From: Marinagarivorans sp.
GTDB taxonomy: Bacteria > Pseudomonadota > Gammaproteobacteria > Pseudomonadales > Cellvibrionaceae
Length of the DNA stretch: 64,000 nt
NCBI GenBank assembly: GCA_028281865.1
Contig: JANQJB010000036.1
Coordinates: forward strand, 1-64,000
Direction: 5' to 3'
Shown: in pieces, positions 10,954 through 19,407 of the stretch
Position numbering within the stretch: position 1 is the stretch's first letter
Layout: each line of letters starts with the position of its first letter
Translations under genes and position numbers: made by a program
The notes under the pieces: generated by a model
The model's database searches: none
Told to the model about the DNA's origin: nothing
Seen by the model: only the letters and a program-made list of their open reading frames with translations

Positions 10954-11967
10954 GTGAATTTTGCAGGCGAACATATCATATCGATCGAACAGTTTGAGCG
11001 TAGTGATATTGAAAGGATTTTCGAAGTTGCAGACAGCATGGTGCCTTTTGCGTTACGCGCGCGCGCGACACGTGTGCTGGAAGGTGCAATTCTGGGCAAC
11101 ATGTTTTTTGAGCCCAGCACCAGAACGCGGGTGAGTTTTGGTGCCGCATTTAATCTTTTGGGTGGATCGGTAAGAGAGACAACAGGTTTTAAAACCTCTG
11201 CAATTGCTAAGGGGGAATCGCTTTATGACTCCGCACGGGTACTCTCCGGATACAGTGACGTGATCTGTATGCGGCACCCGAAGGAAGGATCTGTTGCAGA
11301 GTTTGCAAAGGCCAGTAGGGTGCCTGTTCTTAACGGCGGCGATGGCGCAAACGAACACCCCAGTCAGGCCTTGCTAGATCTTTATACGATCAAGAATGAA
11401 CTCGCATCCAGCGGAAAGCGATTGGATGGCTTGCGTATTGCTATGATCGGCGATTTAAAGTTCGGTCGTACTGTGCACTCTCTAAGTAAATTGTTATGTC
11501 TATTTAACAATGTGCATATTAGCCTAGTCTCTCCCCAAGAGCTGGCGATGCCGCAACTCTACGTCGATCAGTTACGCTCTTCTGGTCATACAGTCACCTG
11601 CTCATCAGACCTGACTTCAAGTATTGGAAATGTTGATATTGTTTATTCAACGCGTGTGCAGGAAGAGCGCTTCAGTTCACCTGAAGAGGCTGATTTATAC
11701 CGGGGCCGGTTTCGTTTGAATCAGTCTATTTATACTAAATACTGTGAACCCAACACCGTTATCATGCATCCACTTCCGCGAGATTCTCGCGCCGATGCTA
11801 ACGAGTTGGACAGTGATCTGAATCAAAATCCAAATCTTGCGATTTTTCGTCAGGCAGACAACGGCGTACTCATCCGCATGGCATTATTTGCGATGGTCCT
11901 CGATGTAGTCGGTAAGGTCGAGAAGTATTCGCACGAAGTAACTTGGTATAGCGGAAGAACGCGCTGA
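10954..11967 (+). CDS. pyrB: Aspartate carbamoyltransferase catalytic chain
   Basis: Condenses carbamoyl phosphate with aspartate in pyrimidine synthesis. The carbamoyl-phosphate loop STRTR is at residues 55-59; HPSQALLDLYTI, GDLKFGRTVHSLSKLL and MHPLPRDSRADANELD are the other family signatures. At 337 residues it is slightly longer than E. coli PyrB. AGAGGG lies eight bases before the start codon. No pyrI or pyrC is adjacent, so whether it is regulated by a partner subunit cannot be judged. Confidence 0.96.
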   Translation: MNFAGEHIISIEQFERSDIERIFEVADSMVPFALRARATRVLEGAILGNMFFEPSTRTRVSFGAAFNLLGGSVRETTGFKTSAIAKGESLYDSARVLSGYSDVICMRHPKEGSVAEFAKASRVPVLNGGDGANEHPSQALLDLYTIKNELASSGKRLDGLRIAMIGDLKFGRTVHSLSKLLCLFNNVHISLVSPQELAMPQLYVDQLRSSGHTVTCSSDLTSSIGNVDIVYSTRVQEERFSSPEEADLYRGRFRLNQSIYTKYCEPNTVIMHPLPRDSRADANELDSDLNQNPNLAIFRQADNGVLIRMALFAMVLDVVGKVEKYSHEVTWYSGRTR

Positions 11968-12171
11968 CGCATAAACGCCCCGAGGTTTTTGTTGCTGCGG
12001 TAGGTGATGTTTAAGAAAAATCAAATCATGTTCTGGTCAAAATGTGATCAATTGCGCAGTATTTTTGCGATCAGTTGGTTAAAATTTGTACAGCTTCTTA
12101 AGGGTAAGCTTAATTTGACCTAACGAGAGTACTAGTAAAGTAAGTGGTGACTTTACATAGTGGTGAGGTGT

Positions 12172-12197
12172 GGCGCCGTTTTTGGCGCCTTTTTTTT
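12172..12197 (+). terminator. Rho-independent terminator
   Basis: GGCGCC, six-base loop GTTTTT, GGCGCC, then eight T. It is 205 bp beyond the pyrB stop, far for a simple pyrB terminator. A second stem (GTAAAG 12135-12140 pairing CTTTAC 12151-12156) and a possible -35 element TTGACC (12115-12120) lie just before it, so it may end a short separate transcript. Confidence 0.85.
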
Positions 12198-12264
12198 GCG
12201 TGAAATAAAGGCATAGCTAAACTTCCGTTAGCTTTATAAATTCCGCTTCTTATGGACCTGCTGG

Positions 12265-13557
12265 TTATTGTGTGACTTTGTGTCCCAGAAATCGGTTGAT
12301 CGCATGAACAAGGTAAACATCTTCCACCGGCTTGTTGAGTGAGATGCTGACAGGGAGCTCTTCTTGGGTTTCCTGACCGTTTTTGGCGTTATGCAGATAA
12401 ATTATTGGGATTCCGGTGGTATCGGGGTTTTGGCGCAGCGATGATATTAACTCGCTTGTTTTGATATCCGGAAGCCCCTCGTCAATAAGAACAGCGTCCG
12501 GCTTGCTTTTTGATATCAAGTCAAACAGTTCGTCACCTTGACTCGTTGTAAATATCGAGCAACTTCGTTCAAGCCCTTCGTTAATTCGGTGAATAATTTC
12601 GCTTTTTTCGGAGCAGGCGACAACCAAGCTGTTGGCTGGTTTCACTAACTTGATAGTGATTGCGTTACGGCCTCTTTTCTTTGCTTGGTAAAGGGCTTTA
12701 TCCGCAGCGTGAATCAAGCCGCGTAATTTTACGCCGGCAGTTTGGTTTACAACTGCTCCACCAATACTAACGGTGACCAAGTCACTTGTGGGCGAACCCT
12801 CGTGGACAATATTCAGTGACTCGATTGCAGATTTGATGAGCCTGGCAACATGATGTGCGCCGCGTTCCGGCGTATTAGGTAGCAGAGCGATGAATTCCTC
12901 GCCACCGTAACGCGCCAAAATATCACCTGGACGATTGACGCATGATGCAATCGCTTGAGCGACGCGTTTAATGCATTCGTCTCCCGCTAGATGACCATAG
13001 GTGTCGTTGTAGCGCTTAAAATGGTCGATATCGAGTAAAAGCAGCGTAACGGGTTCACGATTGCGCGAAGCGATGCGCCAAATATCGACAACGCGATCTT
13101 CAAAAGTCCGTCGATTTAACAATTTAGTAAGGCTATCGTGTTCGCTGAGAATCGTGAGTTCTTGATTGAGCTTATTGAGCTGGTCCCGCATCAATATTAT
13201 GCGTTCCATGGCGCGAATCTTTGCCAATAGGATGACTTCGCTCACCGGTTTAATAAGGTAGTCGTCCCCACCTGCGTCAATGCCTTCGCGGAGGTCTCTT
13301 TCGTCGTTTTTACCGGTAACAAAAATAATGGGAATCCAGTGGTCTTTGAACATCTCACGGATTAGCCGCGTAGTTTCAAAGCCGTCCAACCCGGGCATTT
13401 CAACGTCCATGATGATCATGTCTACCGCCGTGGATTTCAGAATCTTACGCGCTTGTTCACCGTTTTCCGCGATTAAAGCTTGGTGGTTCGCCGATGTAAT
13501 GGAATGACTCATCGCGTAACGCAGTGTCGCACTGTCTTCCACTAAAAGTATTTTCAT
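12265..13557 (-). CDS. Response regulator with REC-GGDEF-REC architecture
   Basis: Phosphorylation-controlled diguanylate cyclase of PleD/WspR type, 430 aa. An N-terminal receiver (about 1-120; phospho-acceptor in IIMDVEMPGLDG, switch lysine in YLIKPV) is followed by GGDEF (about 155-310) with GGEEF and an RxxD I-site (RPGD). A C-terminal receiver-like domain (about 325-430) keeps VLIDEGLPD. PleD has two receivers in front of the cyclase; here one is behind it, which is less usual. No cognate kinase is adjacent. The start ATG at 13557 opens the canonical receiver beta-1 strand MKILLVEDS. Confidence 0.92.
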   Translation of the reverse strand: MKILLVEDSATLRYAMSHSITSANHQALIAENGEQARKILKSTAVDMIIMDVEMPGLDGFETTRLIREMFKDHWIPIIFVTGKNDERDLREGIDAGGDDYLIKPVSEVILLAKIRAMERIILMRDQLNKLNQELTILSEHDSLTKLLNRRTFEDRVVDIWRIASRNREPVTLLLLDIDHFKRYNDTYGHLAGDECIKRVAQAIASCVNRPGDILARYGGEEFIALLPNTPERGAHHVARLIKSAIESLNIVHEGSPTSDLVTVSIGGAVVNQTAGVKLRGLIHAADKALYQAKKRGRNAITIKLVKPANSLVVACSEKSEIIHRINEGLERSCSIFTTSQGDELFDLISKSKPDAVLIDEGLPDIKTSELISSLRQNPDTTGIPIIYLHNAKNGQETQEELPVSISLNKPVEDVYLVHAINRFLGHKVTQ

Positions 13558-14003
13558 TAAGGCACTCTATTGCGTATTCGATAGCGTGTAAAAGTTTTCA
13601 GGTCCAACCACTTTCATTGGGCTGGCACGTCGACATTGGGCCCGGTTTATCTGCGCTCTTCGTTATGAATTTGGGTGTGTAAAACCTTGCGAAGTGCAGT
13701 TTAGTCTACCACAATGCCAAAATTACGTTTGCTGCGCCGTTTCAGGAAGCATGCCAGGCCTTATAGCAAGTTGACCTTAACGGTGGCGCGTTTCAAAGCA
13801 AAGGGTATTAGCTCAATATCGAAGCTTTTCAAAGTCACGGTATATAGAATTGAGTTGATTCAGTCCTAACTAATAGTTTTCAGGTGTTATATTTCTCTTT
13901 GATGCTGATCTAAAAACAAATGAGTATAGAACATCAGATCAAAGTAGCATTTTCTTATCGAGTTCTGTATTTTGTCCGGCATTTTACTGGCGCGAAGCAA
14001 TAT
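13558..14003. other. Divergent intergenic region upstream of the acyltransferase
   Basis: No gene, repeat or terminator is recognised. Promoters for the leftward response regulator and the rightward acyltransferase should lie here. If the acyltransferase starts at 13920 instead of 14004, the region is 84 bp shorter. Confidence 0.45.
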
Positions 14004-15155
14004 ATGACAGATTTTGACGATATTCGGCCCTATTATGACGAGGAAGTGCGTCCCACGCTCGAACGCTTACTCGATGATAATGAATTTCTCGATACGATTG
14101 CGCGTTTAAAATCACCCAAAGCAAGCCGGGCGGCAGGGTTTTTGTTGCGTCCGATAGTTCGCAGTGCCTTGCGCAAGGAGCTCAAAGATGTGCATGACGT
14201 GGCGTCATTGCAAAACTTGATTTGGCACTACATGAATCGCAATATCAAACAAACAATCACTCGTTTGAGCTCATCTGGCCTAGAGCGCTTGGATCAGGAC
14301 AAAAATTATCTCTTTATCTCGAATCATCGCGACATTGCGATGGACTCTGCGATGGTGAATTGGCAGCTATACAATAATGATTTTGGTACTTTGCGTATAG
14401 CAGCTGGTGACAATTTATTGACCAAGCCCTATGCTAGCGATTTAATGCGTTTGAACAAAAGCTTCATTGTAAATCGCTCGGCTAAGGCTCCCAGGGAAAA
14501 GCTTAAGGCAGCAAAAAAATTATCATCCTACATTCACTTTTCACTATTTGAAGAAAAAGCGAATATTTGGATTGCTCAGAGAGAGGGACGAGCGAAGGAT
14601 GGCCTAGATCACACGAACTCAGCGATTATCAGCATGCTCGCGCTCAACAAAGATAAATCGTGCGAAATCGATGAATATTTTAATTCACTGAATGTGGTGC
14701 CTGTGTCGATTTCATATGAGTATGACCCATGCGATGCCGAAAAGGCACGTGAATTGACCTTGATTGATCGCGACGGCGGCTATGAAAAGGATGAGCACGA
14801 AGACGTAAAAAATATTGCGCGTGGAATTACAGGTTTCAAAGGCAATGTGCATGTTGCATTTGGTGAAGTTGCTGCGGAGCCGTTTAAGAAAGTGGAAGAT
14901 ATTGTCGCTTGGCTCGATAACACGATTTTGGAAAATTATGTGATTCACCCAACTAATTGTATTGCTTTTGAATTGCTAGAAAACAAAAGCCCAAAAATCC
15001 CAGTAACAGCAGATTCCATTTTGTTTACAGACTACGACGCGAGTGCATCAAGGAAAATTTTTAAGCAGCGATTAGACGGGATCGACTCAAGTTGGCATCG
15101 ACGTCTTTTAGAGACGTACGCCAATCCTGTTTATCAACGGCTTAAACTCGAATAA
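14004..15155 (+). CDS. Glycerolipid acyltransferase family protein (PlsC/PlsB-like)
   Basis: Probable acyltransferase of lipid synthesis, about 383 aa. The active-site region reads FISNHRDIAMDSAMVN. The catalytic His is followed by Asp after five residues (HX5D) or two, not the standard HX4D; a subgroup with HRDI.xDS exists. A later block IAQREGRAKDGLDHT resembles motif III (EGxR). I chose ATG 14004 because MTDFDDIRPYYDEEV is how family members begin, to my recollection. An in-frame ATG at 13920 adds 28 residues without a clear ribosome site. There is no transmembrane helix. The acceptor lipid is unknown. Confidence 0.75.
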   Translation: MTDFDDIRPYYDEEVRPTLERLLDDNEFLDTIARLKSPKASRAAGFLLRPIVRSALRKELKDVHDVASLQNLIWHYMNRNIKQTITRLSSSGLERLDQDKNYLFISNHRDIAMDSAMVNWQLYNNDFGTLRIAAGDNLLTKPYASDLMRLNKSFIVNRSAKAPREKLKAAKKLSSYIHFSLFEEKANIWIAQREGRAKDGLDHTNSAIISMLALNKDKSCEIDEYFNSLNVVPVSISYEYDPCDAEKARELTLIDRDGGYEKDEHEDVKNIARGITGFKGNVHVAFGEVAAEPFKKVEDIVAWLDNTILENYVIHPTNCIAFELLENKSPKIPVTADSILFTDYDASASRKIFKQRLDGIDSSWHRRLLETYANPVYQRLKLE

Positions 15156-15190
15156 ATCTCCGCAATATACGATTTTGATGGAGTTTATGC

Positions 15191-17305
15191 GTGCTTTCGA
15201 ACGAACTTAAAAACGAAATTCAAGTAGCTTACCGAAATTTTTTGAATAATAAGTCATTAAACCCCCGCTATGGCCAGCGACTGATGATTGCTGCAATTGC
15301 CAATACGCTTGGAAATATTGATCCCTTATCAGATGCTTATGCTACAAATGAAGCTGTATGCGTTGTAGAGGCGGGTACTGGAACGGGAAAAACTGTCGCT
15401 TATTTAATTGCAACAATTCCGATAGCGAGAGCTTTAAATAAACGCATTGTTATAGCCACTGCGACAGTTGCGTTGCAAGAGCAAATTGTATTTAAAGATT
15501 TGCCGGATTTAAAAGAGCACAGTGGCCTGGAGTTTAGCTTTACCTTAGCTAAGGGGCGCAGCCGATATTTGTGTTTACAAAAGCTTGATCATTTAATCGC
15601 GTCTGAAGACGGGCAGACTATTCCGTTGTACGAAGGTCTGGAGCAGGTACCGACGAAAGATGATAAAAAAATATTTAGCGACATGCTAAGTCAATTGAGT
15701 CGCGGTGAATGGAGCGGGGATAAAGATAGCTGGACGGAACCGCTTGAGGATGAAACCTGGTCAAAAGTGACCACTGACCATCGACAGTGCAGTGGTCGAC
15801 GTTGCGAATTTATTCGTCAATGTGCTTTTTTTAAAGCGCGGGAACAGTTGAATCAAGTAGATTGTGTTGTTGCAAACCAAGATTTAGTTTTGGCAGACCT
15901 GGCGCTAGGTGGCGGTGCGATTTTACCTTCACCCCAGGATACCATCTATATTTTTGACGAAGCCCATCATTTACCGGAAAAAGCCTTGTCACATTTTTCC
16001 AGTCGCACACGCATAGTTTCTACGCTTAGATGGACGACGCAAATAGAAACGCAGCTGCCTAAATTAAATGAAAACCTTATTGATGTCGTTGGTGATAGCT
16101 GGGATGACAAGCCCTTACTAAAAACTATCGCTGATGTGCGCCAGAGCTTGGAAACAATTCAACCTCAGCTTGCTCCTTTTATAGGACAAGCTGAGGCGCA
16201 AATATCTTTTAGCCGTTATCGCTTTGCGAAAGGTGAAGCGAATGAGCCAATAGAAAAAATTGCAGCAAGTTTAAGTCAAAAATTCCAGCTTGTTGTATCG
16301 CACTTGCAAAAACGCGTAGATCTGCTTGAACTTTTATTGGATGAAGATCAGCTTCCCGTATCACACGACGAATTAGAGTCGGCCTACAGAACCATTGGTT
16401 CATGGTTGTCGCGAGCTGAGGCCAGCATTCCATTGTGGCAGAGTTTTTCCAGTACGCAATACAACGCTATATTTCCTATCGCGCGGTGGCTAAACATTAT
16501 TGAGTTGGAAGAAGGAGTAGAGTTCGAGCTTGTTTCAAGCCCGATTTTGGCGTCGAAAACTTTAGATGAGAAACTCTGGTGTGAGAGCTTTGCGGCGGTT
16601 GCTACTTCCGCAACGATTACTGCACTGGGCAATTTCGATCGCTTTAAATTACGTGCCGGCACGCCCGAAGGAGCGCATTACAGCGTTGTACCAAGCCCGT
16701 TTGATTGCCAAAACAAAGCGGTTTTTTATGTCCCAGAGGCCAGTGTTGAAGCTAATAATGTGCAGGATCATACCGCGAGCATAATTGACCTGTTGCCAAA
16801 AGTTATAGGGAACAGCGATAACGCATTGGTATTATTTTCATCGCGCAGGCAAATGGACGAAGTGTATGTCGATATTGAAGAAGACTTTCGTACGAAAATT
16901 CTTATGCAGGGCTCTCAAAATAAGCAGGCGTTAATACAACTGCATAAGCAAAATTGTGATGATGGCAAACAGAGTATAATTTTTGGCTTGGCAAGTTTTG
17001 CCGAGGGCTTAGATTTACCGGGCCACTATTGTCGCCATGTGGTCATTGCAAAAATTCCATTTGCTGTTCCCGATGATCCTGTTGAAGCTGCTATGGCCGA
17101 ATGGATCGAAGAGCAGGGAAGAAACTCCTTTATGGAAATTAGTGTGCCCGACGCGGCAATAAAGCTAGTTCAGGCGTGTGGTCGTTTACTGAGAACCGAG
17201 AGCGATGAGGGGCAAATTACGCTTTTAGATAGACGTATTGTTACCAAGCGTTATGGCAAAGCGTTACTCGCTTCACTCCCTCCTTACAAGCAGGTAATAG
17301 AATAA
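15191..17305 (+). CDS. dinG: DinG-type ATP-dependent DNA helicase
   Basis: Superfamily 2 iron-sulfur 5'-3' helicase of the XPD/DinG family, acting on R-loops, forks or damaged DNA. Walker A GTGTGKT is at residues 62-68 and the DEAH box (FDEAHH) near residue 256. Four candidate cluster cysteines are one in RYLCLQ and three in CSGRRC and RQC. C-terminal helicase motifs include GSQNK, SFAEGLDLPG and QACGRLLRTESDEG. 704 residues is close to E. coli DinG (716). It starts with GTG at 15191, with ATGGAG seven bases upstream; it is 35 bp after the acyltransferase gene and may be co-transcribed. Confidence 0.88.
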   Translation: MLSNELKNEIQVAYRNFLNNKSLNPRYGQRLMIAAIANTLGNIDPLSDAYATNEAVCVVEAGTGTGKTVAYLIATIPIARALNKRIVIATATVALQEQIVFKDLPDLKEHSGLEFSFTLAKGRSRYLCLQKLDHLIASEDGQTIPLYEGLEQVPTKDDKKIFSDMLSQLSRGEWSGDKDSWTEPLEDETWSKVTTDHRQCSGRRCEFIRQCAFFKAREQLNQVDCVVANQDLVLADLALGGGAILPSPQDTIYIFDEAHHLPEKALSHFSSRTRIVSTLRWTTQIETQLPKLNENLIDVVGDSWDDKPLLKTIADVRQSLETIQPQLAPFIGQAEAQISFSRYRFAKGEANEPIEKIAASLSQKFQLVVSHLQKRVDLLELLLDEDQLPVSHDELESAYRTIGSWLSRAEASIPLWQSFSSTQYNAIFPIARWLNIIELEEGVEFELVSSPILASKTLDEKLWCESFAAVATSATITALGNFDRFKLRAGTPEGAHYSVVPSPFDCQNKAVFYVPEASVEANNVQDHTASIIDLLPKVIGNSDNALVLFSSRRQMDEVYVDIEEDFRTKILMQGSQNKQALIQLHKQNCDDGKQSIIFGLASFAEGLDLPGHYCRHVVIAKIPFAVPDDPVEAAMAEWIEEQGRNSFMEISVPDAAIKLVQACGRLLRTESDEGQITLLDRRIVTKRYGKALLASLPPYKQVIE

Positions 17306-17343
17306 ATAAACCGGCATTTAAGCCATTGCTTTCCCGCAAAACT

Positions 17344-17458
17344 GAGAGACAGGGATTGGGGGTTGTTTTCAAGACCGTCGCGCGCGGGACTCGCGCGATC
17401 GAGCCTACAGGGATGTATTTACGGCGTGTCCTGAAAACAACCCCCGATTCATGTCTCG
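17344..17458. repeat. Large imperfect inverted repeat, REP/MITE-like
   Basis: A left arm (17344-17374) and right arm (17428-17458) of about 31 bp pair with few mismatches; the core GGGGGTTGTTTTCA pairs with TGAAAACAACCCCC. Inside lies a second hairpin, TCGCGCG (17378-17384) with CGCGCGA (17392-17398), and the phrase TACATCCCTGTAGGCTCG read on the minus strand. Such nested GC-rich units are dispersed repeats in marine gammaproteobacteria as I recall. It sits between convergent genes and may also stop transcription from both. Confidence 0.7.
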
Positions 17459-17573
17459 GGGGCGATAAGTAGAAATACTCGCTTGTCCTTCTTGAGATTT
17501 CCTTTAATCTACAATTAACTTATGGGGCCGCAATGGCATTTTAGCCGGCTTTTTTAAAGTTATTTAGTGATTA

Positions 17574-19043
17574 TTACATCGTAGGGCTTTCGTCTGGGCC
17601 AGTGCCATTGCACGAACCACAATTGCCATTGCCTTTAGTCAATACAATTTTATCAACTTCAAATCCGTCTTCGCGGCCAGAAATGACAAAGAAGTTTTCG
17701 CCGGATTTTAAATTAAAGTTGCCGGGTGATTTCCAAACCCATTTTCCGTCTTCTGGACCGGAGTTACAGGTTTGGTTTTTGGGTGGGTTGGGGCCTGTGC
17801 GTTTTAATCCGCCTACGTTGTATTTCAAGGTATCGCTTACACCAACGAACATATCGCCACTGTCGGTGTCGGCACAATTAACATTTTCCCCTTTAGTTGG
17901 GTGCGCCCGCAGCATACGAATTGTCGCTCGATAACTCCCTCCGGTTGCGTTCACACGGAAGAATGCTTTCGGCGCGTTCCCACCGTTTTTCCAGTGACTT
18001 AAAGCATGTGGAATTGAATCAAAGTTGCTGTAGAGCATATCGGGCAACAGCTCAAGGTATTGGTTGCCGCTGGTTCCCGTCACGTGGCTTGGATCCGGAT
18101 CGCATTTAAAGGTCTCAAAGACTTGATTGGCATTTAATTTTTTACCGTTATATTCTCCTGATCCCTTACCGCCGTTCCAGCCAACGCTTAAATTGGTATG
18201 GCCTCCGCCAATAATATTTAACATGGATTTATTGGCTTCCACATCCATAAATTCTTGGCGAGCCATTTCACAGGCCTCGGTAAATACTTCGCGATCACTG
18301 GCTTGGCTGTCTTCTGTATTGACCATCCACCAGCGTTTACCGCGGTAGTTGTCATTACCGTAGCGCTGGGCGGCAAAATGCTCGGCCTCGATCGAGATCA
18401 TGTTGTTTTCTTCTTTGAAGTAGTATTTCTCCAGTCGCATTTCTTCTGACAGACCTAAGAACAACGCGTCGAAAGGATCGGAAGAGAGCATACCGCTAGA
18501 GGAAGAGCCTGAACCTCCAGAGCTGCTCGAGCTGCTGGAAGAGCTAGAAGCGATGGGCAGATTATTGCCCCATATTGTGTAGTAGATATGGGCGGCGACG
18601 TCGGTTGCACATTGGTCAACACACTGCGGCTTTGATCGAGGGCGCGGCATGCCAAGCTCTACTGTTTTTGTCTCTAAATACTCGAAGCTTCTGCCGGTTT
18701 GTAATCTGCCGGAATCAGCATTAACGCCATGACAAGACTCACACTGATTAACGTAAATATCTCGACCGGCATCGAGGTCGAACGGCAGAGCGACGCCAGA
18801 TGAACTCGATGAGCTAGAACTGGATGAAGAGCTGGACGAGCTTGAGCTACTACTTGAGCTACTAGAAGATGAGCTAGAACTGCTGCTAGAGGATGAGCTG
18901 GAACTTGAAGAAGAGCTGCTACTTGAGGAAGAGCTGCTGCTTGATGAAGATGAACTCGAGGTATTATCTTCCGGTTTCGTTGCACCACCACAGGCAACGA
19001 TAAGTGTGGATAACACAATAATCGATATTACACGGCACGACAT
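17574..19043 (-). CDS. Secreted lipoprotein: poly-Ser linkers, cytochrome c, CBM-like domain
   Basis: Surface or periplasmic lipoprotein, 489 aa. The lipobox LIVAC has Cys18. Next come 54 consecutive serines (residues 29-82), a class I cytochrome c domain with CESCH (Cys101, Cys104, His105), a second shorter Ser/Gly linker, and a C-terminal domain of about 300 residues. That domain opens with ISIEAEHFAA and closes with REDGFEVDKIVLTKG, like carbohydrate-binding modules of marine degraders. I chose ATG 19043, with GGAG at the right distance, over an upstream TTG. Poly-serine linkers are typical of Saccharophagus-type enzymes. The protein may carry electrons to a redox enzyme acting on polysaccharide; that is inference. 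Confidence 0.82.
   Translation of the reverse strand: MSCRVISIIVLSTLIVACGGATKPEDNTSSSSSSSSSSSSSSSSSSSSSSSSSSSSSSSSSSSSSSSSSSSSSSSSSSSSSSGVALPFDLDAGRDIYVNQCESCHGVNADSGRLQTGRSFEYLETKTVELGMPRPRSKPQCVDQCATDVAAHIYYTIWGNNLPIASSSSSSSSSSGGSGSSSSGMLSSDPFDALFLGLSEEMRLEKYYFKEENNMISIEAEHFAAQRYGNDNYRGKRWWMVNTEDSQASDREVFTEACEMARQEFMDVEANKSMLNIIGGGHTNLSVGWNGGKGSGEYNGKKLNANQVFETFKCDPDPSHVTGTSGNQYLELLPDMLYSNFDSIPHALSHWKNGGNAPKAFFRVNATGGSYRATIRMLRAHPTKGENVNCADTDSGDMFVGVSDTLKYNVGGLKRTGPNPPKNQTCNSGPEDGKWVWKSPGNFNLKSGENFFVISGREDGFEVDKIVLTKGNGNCGSCNGTGPDESPTM
18798..18959 (-). repeat. 54-codon serine tract
   Basis: A mix of AGC, AGT and TCN codons encodes 54 serines in a row. Mixed codon use argues for selection on the amino-acid tract and not simple trinucleotide slippage. 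The opposite-strand and out-of-frame open frames it creates are artefacts. Confidence 0.9.
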
Positions 19044-19407
19044 GTTGCTAGTCTCCAAAGATGACGTGTTAATTGAAATTTAATCGTAAATTCTTATTAA
19101 AATGAGCAAATTTGCAGCGCTAAATACAAAAACGTAACTCGCGCAGTGTTGACTGTGTCAAAGTCTCTTTATTGTTAATTTCAGACTGGTTAAACACTAC
19201 AATCTATAGTCGACAAGCACAATCGCAATGCATGCATAAGCGCTGTAAATGGGGGGCTCGTCACACAAAAGTGCCAAATGACAGTTTGAATAGCTGCCTG
19301 CGCATTCTCAAAAATTTGCAAGCTAATTTGCCCTGCAATAATTGTTGCCGGGTTAAATGAAAGCCAAACTCTAAAAAACTTTTATAACAACCTGTAAGGG
19401 GAATGTG
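19044..19407. other. Divergent intergenic region, lipoprotein gene / gor
   Basis: About 360 bp with no gene. A TTGACT hexamer at 19149-19154 is followed 17 bases later by TTGTTA, a weak candidate promoter facing right. No regulatory dyad was noticed. Confidence 0.4.

Noticed and set aside
13613..13650. Sigma-54 site in the acyltransferase spacer (TGGCACG near 13632)
   Set aside because: GC is not ten bases after GG; only the -24 half matches.
18674..19018. Leftward frame with Ala/Leu/His/Val repeats opposite in phase to the serine tract
   Set aside because: It is the serine tract read in another frame, so low-complexity by construction.
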